DNA from: Lysobacteraceae bacterium
GTDB lineage: Bacteria > Pseudomonadota > Gammaproteobacteria > Xanthomonadales > Wenzhouxiangellaceae
DNA: 9,407 bases
Assembly: GCA_020201235.1 (NCBI GenBank)
Contig: JAIVHD010000233.1
Coordinates: 1 to 9,407, forward strand
Reading direction: 5' to 3'
The translations under genes were made by a program, and so were the position numbers. This document shows, piece after piece, positions 1 through 8,900 of the stretch; within the stretch, counting starts at the first letter, position 1; each line of letters starts with the position of its first letter. Under the pieces are notes generated by a model. That model made no database searches. It was given only the letters and a program-made list of their open reading frames with translations, and was not told the origin of the DNA.

Positions 1-2663
1 ACCGTGTCCTGCACAGGCCGCGACGTCGACGTTTCCGCCGGCTCCAGAGCATGGCGTCGTCGAGTAAAGGGATAGGGTGGCAGCGAAATCAAACGCCGCG
101 CTTCGCCCTCATAGCGCCTTTCTGCCGCAAGCTCGATGCCGTGAGTCCAAAGGCGGCCAATGGCCTGTAGTAAAACCGCCTCATCCGGTTCGCAAGAATA
201 GATATGACGCATCGACGGAATGACTGCCGTGGCATCCAACGCGCGGTCGGCACCGAGCGTCCGGGTCAGCGCCTGGCCGGGCCCGACTTCAAGAAACACG
301 GTCGGGCCTTGCGCGGCCAAAGTGCGGACTCCGTCGGCAAAGCGAACGGTCTGGCGCAAGTGATCGACCCAATAAGTCGGCTCACGCAATCGTGCCTCGG
401 TGACCGGCTGACCGTCCAAATTCGAGACATAGGCTATCTGCGGGGCCCGAACTTCAGCTACATCCGGCTTGAAGGCTGAGGCGGCCCCGCTCATCAAACG
501 ACTGTGGAATGCCCGCGAGGCGAAGACGCGCTTTGTGGCGACTCCGGCTTTTTGCAGGCGCTCTTCAAGCGTCTCGATGGTATCGATGTCCCCTGACAGC
601 ACACAACTGTCCGGGGTATTGATAGCGGCTACATCCCAGGTATCAACATCTGCGATTATATTCTCGACCTGAGTCAACGATGCATTGATGGACAGCATCG
701 CGCCAGCCGGCGCGTTTCTCATCAGCCCCGCCCGCTGCCGAACCCATCCCAAGACCACAGACAGGGACGCGACCTCGGCCACGGCCGCCGCCACATATTC
801 ACCAATGCTGTGGCCGATCATCCCCGTGGGGCGCAGGCCATAAGCCAGCCATAAGCGCGCCATCGCGTAACTGGCGCAAAACAAAGCGCACTGGGCGATA
901 TCGGTTTCCCGCAGACATTCCTGCTCCGCCGGATCCTCGGCATCGGCACTCAGCAGCAAGTGTCGCAAATCCTGGTCAATGGAATCTTCCAGCAGAGCCA
1001 AACACTCATCCATAGCCTGGCGATAGGCCGGTTCTCTGGCGTATAAATCCCGACCCATGCCCGGGTATTGCGAGCCCTGCCCCGGAAACATCCACACCAT
1101 TCGAAGATCTTCGGCGACCGTCGCCGCCGGACCCCCATGCCATTGACCTTCCGGACCGACGACCCAGTAGTCTCGCCAGCCCAGGCGTCGGCGGCCCTGA
1201 GTCAGCGTTTGGGCGGCATCGGCCAGAGTGCTGGCTGAACGGTCCTGTCCCCACCGCTTGAGCGCATCGCGCTGGCCCTTCAAAGCCTGAGCATCGTTGG
1301 CCGAAAACGGTAATAAATGCCACTGGCGACGAGTCGGTGCCTCGACCTGAGCGGGCGCCTCGCACAGAATGGCATGGGCATTGGTGCCCCCCATACCGAA
1401 GGCGCTGACCGAGGCATATCGAGGCTGCTCCGCTCGGGGCCAGGCCCGGCGCTCGGTGGGAACGACAAAGGGGGTTGTTGACAAGCGCAATTCAGGATTG
1501 GCCTGTTCGAAGTGAATCAGCGGCGGAATCGACTGCCGCTGCAGCGCCAAGGCCGCCTTGCTCAATCCCGCGACACCGGCCGTGGCCGCCATATGGCCAA
1601 AGTTGGCTTTGAGCGCGCCCAAAGCGCAGTAGCCGATCCGCTCACTGCTATGACGGTGAGCCTGGGTCAAAGCGGCGATTTCAATCGGATCGCCTAGTGC
1701 CGTGCCAGTGCCATGACATTCGTGATACCCAATGGCGTCGGCTCGAATATCTGCCAGGGCCAGGGCTTCATTAATTACCGCAGCCTGGCCATTCAAACCA
1801 GGCGCGGTAAAGCCGACTTTATCAGCGCCATCGTTATTGATGGCCGTGCTCTTGATCACTGCGACAATACTATTGCCATCGTCTTGAGCATCGCACAGCC
1901 GCTTCAGTACAATGACACCCACACCACTGCCACTGATGGTGCCAGAGGCTCGGTGGTCAAAGGGTCGGCAATAACCATCGCGGGCATGGATCCCGCCTTC
2001 CTGATAGAGATAGCCACGACCGTGATTGACGGCCAGATGCGAGCCACCCACCAAAGCGACATCACAGTCGTAATTCAACAGACTTTGTCGTGCCAGATGG
2101 GTCGCCACCAGTGAAGTGGAACACGCCGTGGCCAGCCCCATGGCGGGACCACGCAAATTCAACCGGTACGCGACATGAGTCGCGCTGAAGCTGGCATCGT
2201 TACCCAGTTGAATATTTTTGGCGCCTACCTGCTCGATCAGCGCCGGGTTGTGAATGATGTGACGTTGCAAGTAACTGGTGCCCATGATCCCGATAAAGCA
2301 GCCAACCCGGGCTTTATCGTGTTCGGGATCAATCGCGGCGTCTTCCAGAGCATGGTGGGAGGTCTCGAGCAACAACCTTAATTCTGGATTCATCACCTGA
2401 GCTTCGCGTGGGGTGAAGCGAAAAAAGGCGGCATCAAAATCCTCGGCACCATCCAGCACCAAGCCTCGCTTGACGTACTGATCACGATCCAGTTCTGCAT
2501 CGGTGACGCCAGCGGCACGCAAGGCTTCATCGCTGAACTCAATCGCGGCGTCCTCACCCTGGCTCAAATGCTCCCAGAACTTCTCGATCGTCCGGGCGCC
2601 GGGATAGAGTCCGGCCATACCGACGATGGCAATATCACCGTCAGAATCATAAATCGGTTTCAT
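1..2663 (-). CDS. Type I polyketide synthase of a hybrid NRPS/PKS line, KS-AT (3' end outside window)
   Basis: This modular PKS should take the peptidyl chain from the upstream NRPS carrier and add one C2 unit in the cytoplasm. I translated it by hand: 887 codons stay open from ATG 2663 through base 1, so the C-terminus is missing. Ketosynthase, residues about 10-433: starts at DIAIVGMAG, nucleophile Cys181 in TACSTSL, His317 in ECHGTGT, His357 in KANFGHMAATAG, closing with GGTNAHAIL. Acyltransferase, about 525-825: FPGQGSQYPGMG from 526, Ser619 in GHSIGEY, conserved Arg in RAGLM, His720 in RAFHSRLM. GHSIGE and AFHS are malonyl-type motifs; methylmalonyl enzymes usually have GHSQGE and YASH. 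The post-AT linker LPPYPF lies at 861-866, followed by a Ser/Thr/Pro-containing stretch. An acyl carrier and perhaps a ketoreductase should follow off the left edge. The ATG lies inside ATGA, overlapping the upstream stop, which suggests translational coupling. Odd: MNPELRLLLE (Asn92) replaces the usual MDPQxRLLLE. The family is certain; the final domain content is unknown. Confidence 0.96.
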   Translation of the reverse strand, partial: MKPIYDSDGDIAIVGMAGLYPGARTIEKFWEHLSQGEDAAIEFSDEALRAAGVTDAELDRDQYVKRGLVLDGAEDFDAAFFRFTPREAQVMNPELRLLLETSHHALEDAAIDPEHDKARVGCFIGIMGTSYLQRHIIHNPALIEQVGAKNIQLGNDASFSATHVAYRLNLRGPAMGLATACSTSLVATHLARQSLLNYDCDVALVGGSHLAVNHGRGYLYQEGGIHARDGYCRPFDHRASGTISGSGVGVIVLKRLCDAQDDGNSIVAVIKSTAINNDGADKVGFTAPGLNGQAAVINEALALADIRADAIGYHECHGTGTALGDPIEIAALTQAHRHSSERIGYCALGALKANFGHMAATAGVAGLSKAALALQRQSIPPLIHFEQANPELRLSTTPFVVPTERRAWPRAEQPRYASVSAFGMGGTNAHAILCEAPAQVEAPTRRQWHLLPFSANDAQALKGQRDALKRWGQDRSASTLADAAQTLTQGRRRLGWRDYWVVGPEGQWHGGPAATVAEDLRMVWMFPGQGSQYPGMGRDLYAREPAYRQAMDECLALLEDSIDQDLRHLLLSADAEDPAEQECLRETDIAQCALFCASYAMARLWLAYGLRPTGMIGHSIGEYVAAAVAEVASLSVVLGWVRQRAGLMRNAPAGAMLSINASLTQVENIIADVDTWDVAAINTPDSCVLSGDIDTIETLEERLQKAGVATKRVFASRAFHSRLMSGAASAFKPDVAEVRAPQIAYVSNLDGQPVTEARLREPTYWVDHLRQTVRFADGVRTLAAQGPTVFLEVGPGQALTRTLGADRALDATAVIPSMRHIYSCEPDEAVLLQAIGRLWTHGIELAAERRYEGEARRLISLPPYPFTRRRHALEPAETSTSRPVQDT

Positions 2664-5600
2664 GCCAGACCTCTCCTCTTTACTCTTGCCCGTGCCTGCT
2701 GGCGCTGCTGGGCCTGACGCCTGCGGGCAAGTTCATCCGCGTTGGTACCTGCGCCGTTGTTCCGGCCGGTATCATTGGAGAACGGGGTAATCGTTTGTAG
2801 CCGCTCGATGTGGACCGCCAGTTTTTTGATGGATGGATAACGGAATAAGTCGACGATCTCGATATGGCCCTCACAGACTGCATTGATCTTGGCGTGAGCC
2901 TGGATCAACATCAGTGAGTTGCCACCGAGATCAAAGAAGTTAGCCTCGATCCCCACCCGTTCCTGCTTCAACAGTTCTTGCCAAATCTTGGCCAGGGTTT
3001 GTTCCAGATCTGTCTGAGGCGCGCTGTAACCAGTCGAGTCCAAGGTGGCCCACGGCAGCGCCCGCAAGGCCTGTCGATCCAATTTCCCGTTTCCGGTCAG
3101 AGGCAGTTGCGCCAGGCAATGCCAGTCACTTGGCTGCATGTAATCGGGCAACTGCTCCTGTATCCAGCTCTTGACCCCCCGGGTCTCGCCCCCGGCAAGA
3201 AAAGCCCGTAACTTTCCATCGCTCAGCAGCGCCACGGCGTCTCGAACTCCAGGCGCCCGACGTAGTACAGCCTCGATCTCACCCAACTCAACCCGGCGGC
3301 CTTGGAGCTTGACCTGGTGATCAATCCGACCGGCGAAATGCAAGACGCCGTCCAGATCGACCCGGGCCCGATCGCCGGTGCGGTACAATCGGGCACCCGG
3401 CGTGAGACTAAAAGGATCGGGCAAGAAATATTCAGAAGTGACGCGACCTTGTCCTGCATAACCCAGCGCCAGTCCTGCCCCCCCAAGATACAACTCACCC
3501 ACTGCGCCGACCGGCACTGGGTTGAGTTCCTGATCCAGAACGTGGGCTGTGGCGGCGGCCATCGGCAGTCCCAACGGTGCTTCATCAAGATTGGTGGTCA
3601 ACAGTTCGCAGAACGCACCAATGGTCGCTTCGGTCGGTCCGTAATGATTATAAATCACTACGTCTGGGCGGACCTCCCTCAGCTGGCCCAGCCATTTCGG
3701 CGCAATGGCCTCACCTCCCAGAATCAAGACAGGCGGCACCCAATCCCGGGTAGGTTCGGCAGCCAACAGGGCTTGCAAATGCGACGGCACGATTTTCAAC
3801 GCGGTCACGGGCTCCCGCCGAAGCGCAGTTGCCAACGCTGCGGCATCCAGATTCAAGGCCTCAGGCAACAGGCGCAAGGTCCGGCCGCTCAGCAAAGCGC
3901 CAAAAATGGCCGTGTTACCCAGATCGGCGGCCACCGTGGATAACGCCGCCAGTCGCGCATCCGGAGGCAGAAAAACCCGCTGCAGCAAACCTTGGACATA
4001 TGCATCTAAATTGCCGTGCGTCACCATCACCCCTTTGGGGCGGCCGGTGGAGCCAGAGGTGTAAATCCTGTACGCGGGCCACTCGGCATCCGGCGTGGGT
4101 AGCGGCAAGTTGTCAACCGCTGCGGCGATATCTTCACCATCCCGTTCGAGCACTACCAGTTCAGCATCACAATCGGCGGCCTGAAGACGATCCAGATGGT
4201 CGGCACCCGTCAGCAAAATCACGGGTTGGGCATCGGTCAAAATCTGCTCCAGCCGGTGAACCGGAGCCTGCGGGTCCAGCGGCACATAAGCCGCTCCACA
4301 TTTCAACGCCGCCAAAAGCGCTTCAATCAGGGACCGTCCCCGAGGCAGCGCCACGGCGATCTGCTCGCCCGGTCCGGCTCCAAGCTCGACGAAATAACGC
4401 GCCAATTGACTGCTGCACCGGTCCAATTCAGCATACGTGCAGCTTCCAGCTTCATCGCTCAGCGCAATGCTTTCAGGAGACGCCTCGACCTGGGCCGCAA
4501 AACGTTGCGTCACCGCCTGGAGATCGCCCGGTGTTCGCTCTCCGGCCGGGGGCTGGAAGCTCACGCCGGGCAGAACTAGGTCGCCGACCTGACGGGTTTC
4601 TGGATGGACCAGTTGCCCCAGCAAAATCGCGAACTGACCGCTCAGGGCAGCCACCGATTCACGGCTGATCCGGGTCGGATCGAACTTGTATTTAATGTGT
4701 AGCGTCGAACTCGGAAATATCACCACAGACAGCGGGTAGTTATTTTGTGAGACGTTGTACAAAGTCTTGACTTGCAACGCATTCGGGTGCCCGTCCGGCG
4801 GCACCTGCGACGGGAAGTTCTCAAAAATAATCAGCGAGTTGAAAGGCAATTGGTCGGCAGTCAAACCGGCCGCTTGCTTGATATCCGCCAACGCCAGATA
4901 CGCGTGTAGATCGCGCTCGGGCTGCGCGGCCTGGAGACTTTGCAGCCAGACTCTGAGCTCGGCATCGGCGCGCACCTGAGCCCGCACCGGTACTGAGTTG
5001 ATGAAGGGGCCAATCGTGTGCTCGACAGCGTCCAGAGCCGCCGGCCGGCCGGAGACGGTGGCACCGAACAGCACATCATCAACACTATTCAGGCGCGCCA
5101 GCAGCACCGCCCAGACGGCCTGGAAGACTATATTCAAGGTCACCCTGGCCTCCTGAGCGAAAGCGTGCAGCTGTTGGTTCAACGCCGAGTCGGCAGCCCA
5201 GGTCACTTCATGTTTAGCTGCAATCCGATTACCGTGGGTCGTTGCGGTCGACTGTAGCAAGGCACCCAGGCCCGAGGGCGTGGCGCCGTCCAAAAAATCC
5301 CGCCAGTGAACCAACGAGGCTTCGCGAACCTGCCGACCCAACCAATGGATGTAGTCCTTGAACGCCGGGGGAGGCGCGAGTTGGACGGTCTCCCCGGACG
5401 CCAACGCCTGGTAAACGGTAAAGAGCTCATTGAACACTAGAGCCAGGGACCAGCCGTCGCAAAGGGCATGGTGATAGGTAGTCACCAAGCGATATTCGTC
5501 CTCCCCCCAACGCACCAGCGTCAGGCGCAATAAAGGCGCGCGGGAGATCTCAAACGGTTTGCGCCAAGCTTCCGTGACCAAGGTATTGAGCGCCGCCTGA

Positions 5601-5905
5601 CGATCCTCACGCTGACGCCAGTCTAAAATATTCAGCGGCGAGCGGACTTTCTTGAGCACAATTTGCAGAGGCTTGTCGGTATCCAGGCGGACAAACATTG
5701 TCCGTAGAACGTCAGTTCGGTCCATCATGAGTTGCCAGGCACGAGCAAAAGCCGACTCGTCCATAGCGCCATTCAAAGCCAGCACGGTTTGCGGAATATA
5801 GACACCACTACCAGGCTCCAACAAGGTATGAAACAACATGCCATGCTGGATGGGAGAGAGCGGGTAAACCGTTTGTATATTTTCGCGCGCTGGCTTTTCC
5901 ATCAT
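2660..5905 (-). CDS. Non-ribosomal peptide synthetase, one module C(DCL)-A(Asp)-PCP
   Basis: A complete 1081-residue elongation module; it condenses the chain from the preceding NRPS with one amino acid, predicted L-Asp. The C domain (about 8-445) has YPLSPIQHGMLFH (14-26), RTDVLRTMF (63-71), active site HHALCDG (His145, His146, Asp150), IGPFINSVPVR (298-308) and FNSLIIFENFP (355-365). The GMLFH and FENFP motifs are typical of DCL domains, which accept a D-residue donor. The A domain (about 462-948) has YTSGSTGRPKG (615-625), YRTGDR and NGKLDR. The residues lining the pocket are Asp661, Leu662, Thr665, Lys704, Ile728, Gly730, His754, Ile762, Gly763 and Lys941. They read DLTKIGHIGK, one change from the known Asp code DLTKVGHIGK. 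The PCP carries its phosphopantetheine Ser997 in LGGNSL, then DLFRYPSI, a form common on carriers that feed a KS. An Arg-rich tail (1061-1078) follows. No thioesterase is present, so the chain passes on to the PKS. The second ATG (5902) is better spaced from the Shine-Dalgarno sequence and may be the true start, giving 1080 residues. Confidence 0.97.
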   Translation of the reverse strand: MMEKPARENIQTVYPLSPIQHGMLFHTLLEPGSGVYIPQTVLALNGAMDESAFARAWQLMMDRTDVLRTMFVRLDTDKPLQIVLKKVRSPLNILDWRQREDRQAALNTLVTEAWRKPFEISRAPLLRLTLVRWGEDEYRLVTTYHHALCDGWSLALVFNELFTVYQALASGETVQLAPPPAFKDYIHWLGRQVREASLVHWRDFLDGATPSGLGALLQSTATTHGNRIAAKHEVTWAADSALNQQLHAFAQEARVTLNIVFQAVWAVLLARLNSVDDVLFGATVSGRPAALDAVEHTIGPFINSVPVRAQVRADAELRVWLQSLQAAQPERDLHAYLALADIKQAAGLTADQLPFNSLIIFENFPSQVPPDGHPNALQVKTLYNVSQNNYPLSVVIFPSSTLHIKYKFDPTRISRESVAALSGQFAILLGQLVHPETRQVGDLVLPGVSFQPPAGERTPGDLQAVTQRFAAQVEASPESIALSDEAGSCTYAELDRCSSQLARYFVELGAGPGEQIAVALPRGRSLIEALLAALKCGAAYVPLDPQAPVHRLEQILTDAQPVILLTGADHLDRLQAADCDAELVVLERDGEDIAAAVDNLPLPTPDAEWPAYRIYTSGSTGRPKGVMVTHGNLDAYVQGLLQRVFLPPDARLAALSTVAADLGNTAIFGALLSGRTLRLLPEALNLDAAALATALRREPVTALKIVPSHLQALLAAEPTRDWVPPVLILGGEAIAPKWLGQLREVRPDVVIYNHYGPTEATIGAFCELLTTNLDEAPLGLPMAAATAHVLDQELNPVPVGAVGELYLGGAGLALGYAGQGRVTSEYFLPDPFSLTPGARLYRTGDRARVDLDGVLHFAGRIDHQVKLQGRRVELGEIEAVLRRAPGVRDAVALLSDGKLRAFLAGGETRGVKSWIQEQLPDYMQPSDWHCLAQLPLTGNGKLDRQALRALPWATLDSTGYSAPQTDLEQTLAKIWQELLKQERVGIEANFFDLGGNSLMLIQAHAKINAVCEGHIEIVDLFRYPSIKKLAVHIERLQTITPFSNDTGRNNGAGTNADELARRRQAQQRQQARARVKRRGLA
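2673..2680 (-). promoter_or_regulatory. Ribosome binding site of the PKS gene
   Basis: On the minus strand AAGAGGAG ends nine bases before the ATG at 2663. It lies inside the last codons of the upstream NRPS gene. It supports this ATG as the PKS start and fits coupled translation through the ATGA overlap. Confidence 0.75.
3062..4522 (-). repeat. A-domain coding copy 2, imperfect direct repeat of 7586-9055
   Basis: This stretch encodes the A domain of the C-A-PCP gene and is paralogous to the A domain of the preceding gene, same orientation, about 4.5 kb away. Over residues 651-763, which include the substrate pocket, I count 85 of 113 identical residues with no gap. Similarity is visible in DNA too, for example gcatccagatt at 3842 and again near 8382. 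The copies differ mostly at silent positions, so this is an old or mutated duplication, not an assembly artefact. Confidence 0.75.
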
Positions 5906-5913
5906 CTTTTCCT
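5906..5913 (-). promoter_or_regulatory. Ribosome binding site of the C-A-PCP NRPS gene
   Basis: AGGAAAAG on the minus strand fills half of the 15-base gap between the two NRPS genes and directly abuts ATG 5905. AGGA is 4 bases from that ATG but 7 bases from the next in-frame ATG (5902). The spacing therefore slightly favours the second ATG. The short gap, without room for a promoter, supports co-transcription. Confidence 0.65.
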
Positions 5914-5920
5914 AGGACAA

Positions 5921-8900
5921 TTAACCCAATTCATCCAATAGCTCATCGAAGCTTTCTTCATCAAGTCCCGCCGCCGCCAAATCCGCATAACGTACACCGT
6001 CACCGGCGGCTCTTGCGACCCCTCGAAGCCAGTCGCTGCAGGCGGTGGCACGGACGGACCAAACCGTAGCCAGCGCCGCGGGATAACGCCACAACAGGTG
6101 CAAACAACCATCAATCACGGCGACGTTGAGTTCCATCAGATGATGTTTGCGTTGACGGGCGCCGTGCATTCCATCCAGGAATTCCGGCGCGATACTGAAG
6201 TCACTCTCAGTACCGTTCGAAAGTTGGCCGAAATAATTGAATTTGTAAGGCGGGCACGCTGCGGCGCGAAGTGTGGCACCGGCCGCGCCAGCACCGGTCT
6301 CTAGATAGCATAGCGTGCCATAACCCACGCCCCGCCCCGGCACGGACTTCAGGCTGGAATGAACCTGGTAGACCCATTTGGCGGGACTGGCCATGGGATC
6401 ACCGGCCAAGCGCAACGGATAGATTGCGGTGAACCACCCGATGGTGCGAGATACATCATGATCTTCGGCGTAAACGTGGCGCCCGTGACCTTCCATCTCG
6501 AGCACGATGTCCGCGCCTGCCCGAGCTTCAGCCACGGCACGCCCAAAGGCCGCCAGGAGCAGCGTTTGCAGATCGGTGTCGTAATAATCACGGGCCTGCT
6601 GTATCAAGCTGGCCGTGGTCTCCGCATCCAGTTGTTGGTGCTGGTTGACGCCATCGCCCTCGCGGTAGCTGGCCAAAACCTCCGCCTCTGCGGTGGTCAA
6701 CGGTGATTGATTGCCGGCCCAGTAATCGATTTCTTCACCGCCATCCCAATGGCCGGCGTACTCGTGTAAAGACTCAGCCCACTGCCGATAAGCCGTGCTC
6801 TTCGCCGGCAATTCCGGCGCTTCAGACCGTCGCCGCGCTTGATAAGCAGCAGCAAGATCTTCAATCAGAATACCCCAGGAGACAGCATCAATATTGAGGT
6901 GATGAATCACCAGGGACAAGCGGCCGGGCTGATCCGGTCCCCGGTCGAACCAGGTCATGCGCAGCAGGCACTCGCTCAGCTTCAAAACCGCCAGGTCTTC
7001 CGCCACGGCTATGTTGATAGCCCGGGTTGGAGTCGTGACAGCAACCGGCAGCGTGACCCGGCGGCTTAGTATTTCGACCGAAATCTCCGCGGGAGACAAA
7101 TGGTAGGCACGTATGGCTTGATCCTCGCGCACATAGACCAAACGCAAGGCATCGTGATGCGTTATTACCGAATGCAGGGCCTCTCGCAGGCAAGCCCAAT
7201 CGAGGTCGGGCGGCACAGTCAAAAGACGCGATTGACAATAGTGCGCTTCCTGCTCGGTTATCCGTTCAAAGAACCGTGCCTGGATGGGGCTTAGTGGGAG
7301 TTCACCCATGACCTCGCCCTGCTCGGCCTTGATCTGACGTCCGGCACCGACCACCGCCGCCAGACCGGCCACGGTCTGGGTCTCGAAAACCTGCTGCGGC
7401 GTGATCACAATCCCCGCCTGACGGGCACGGGCGACCAACTGGATCGTGATAATCGAATCCCCGCCCACGGCAAAGAAATTGTCGTCGATACTCAGATCAT
7501 CGTTCTTCAATAGCGTCCGCCAGATGCCCAACAGTTGCTCTTCCACCGCATTGCGGGGGGCGCGTTGTTCGCCCACCACGCTAAGCTGCAGCGCGCTCAG
7601 CGCCTGGCGATCCACTTTGCCGTTGGCCGTCAGCGGAAAAGCCTCCAGCCAGTGGCTGACGGACGGACGCAGTGGCTCGGGCAGGTGGCATTCAATCCAA
7701 CTTGCGTAATCTGCGGTTTCCCGTCCGGCCAGATAGGCCCGCAAGGCGCCGTCGACGACCAACACGATCGCTTCGTCCACGCCCGGTGCCTGGCGAAGCT
7801 GCGCCGCCACTTCGCCCGGCTCAACCCGGTGTCCCCGGATCTTCACCTGGTCATCGGCCCGACCGATAAAGGTCAAACTGCCGTCCAGGTTGCGCCGGAC
7901 CCGGTCGCCGCTACGATACAGCCGCGCACCCGGCTCAACAGCATGGGGATCGGGAATGTAGCGCTCGGCGCTGATGGCCGCGCGTCGGTGATAACCTAGC
8001 GTCAGGCCGTCACCCCCAAGGTATAACTGCCCTTCTCCACCCGGCGGCACGGGTTCCAGGGCCGGGTCCAGTACGTGCACGATGGTCCCCGCCATCGGCT
8101 CGCCGAGTGGCGCACCGGCGGCATCAATGCGTTCGGGCACTTCACCGCACAGCACGCCCACGGTGGCTTCGGTCGGGCCGTAGTGATTGTAGATTCGAAG
8201 GTCTGGGCGCCGTTGGCGTAGCGTCTCGATCAGCGTCCGGTCCAGGGCTTCACCACCCAGAATCAGCACTTCGGGCAGCCAGTCGCCCGTGCCTTCACTG
8301 GCCAGCAGCGCCTTCAGGTGCGAGGGTACGATCTTCAGCGCCGTGACCGGTTCGTCCCGCAGGGCCTGCGCCAGACCGGCGGCATCCAGATTATGGGCTT
8401 CGGGCAGCAGGCGCAGGGTGCGACCGCTGCACAGCGCACCATACACGGCGGTGTAGCCCAGGTCGGCGGCGACGGTGGACAGGGCCGCCAGACTGGCGTC
8501 TTGCGCTAACGCCACCCGGTCAAGAAAGGCGGCGGCATAATGGCTCAGGTTGGCATGGCTGACCATCACGCCCTTGGGCTTGCCGGTGGAGCCCGAGGTG
8601 TAAATCAGGCAGGCGGGCTGGCCGGGTGTGATGGCAACCTCAGGCCGGGTAGCGGCAGCCTCGGCAATGTCTTCGGCATCCCGCTCCAGGACCACCAGTT
8701 CGGCGTCCACGTCACCGGCCATCACGACCGCAAGATGGGCTTGACCGGTGATGATGACTTCGGCACCGGCATCTTCCAACAGAGCGCCGAGCCGCGCTGG
8801 GGGCGTGGACGGGTCCAGCGGCAAATAGCTCGCACCCTGCTTCAGCACCGCCAGCAAGGCGGTGACCTGATCCCGCCCCCGGGGCAAGACGATGGCCACG

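Noticed and set aside
1713..2381. Plus-strand open frames of 133 and 68 codons opposite the KS
   Set aside because: The minus-strand frame here carries the full KS motif set, including Cys181 and His317, so these are shadows.
3302..4668. Overlapping plus-strand open frames of 213 and 279 codons
   Set aside because: They are antisense to the second A domain, with low-complexity Arg/Pro/Gln-rich translations and no domain motif.
5906..5920. Promoter or terminator between the two NRPS genes
   Set aside because: Only 15 bases, taken up by a Shine-Dalgarno sequence. The CCTAGG palindrome is too short to be a meaningful hairpin.
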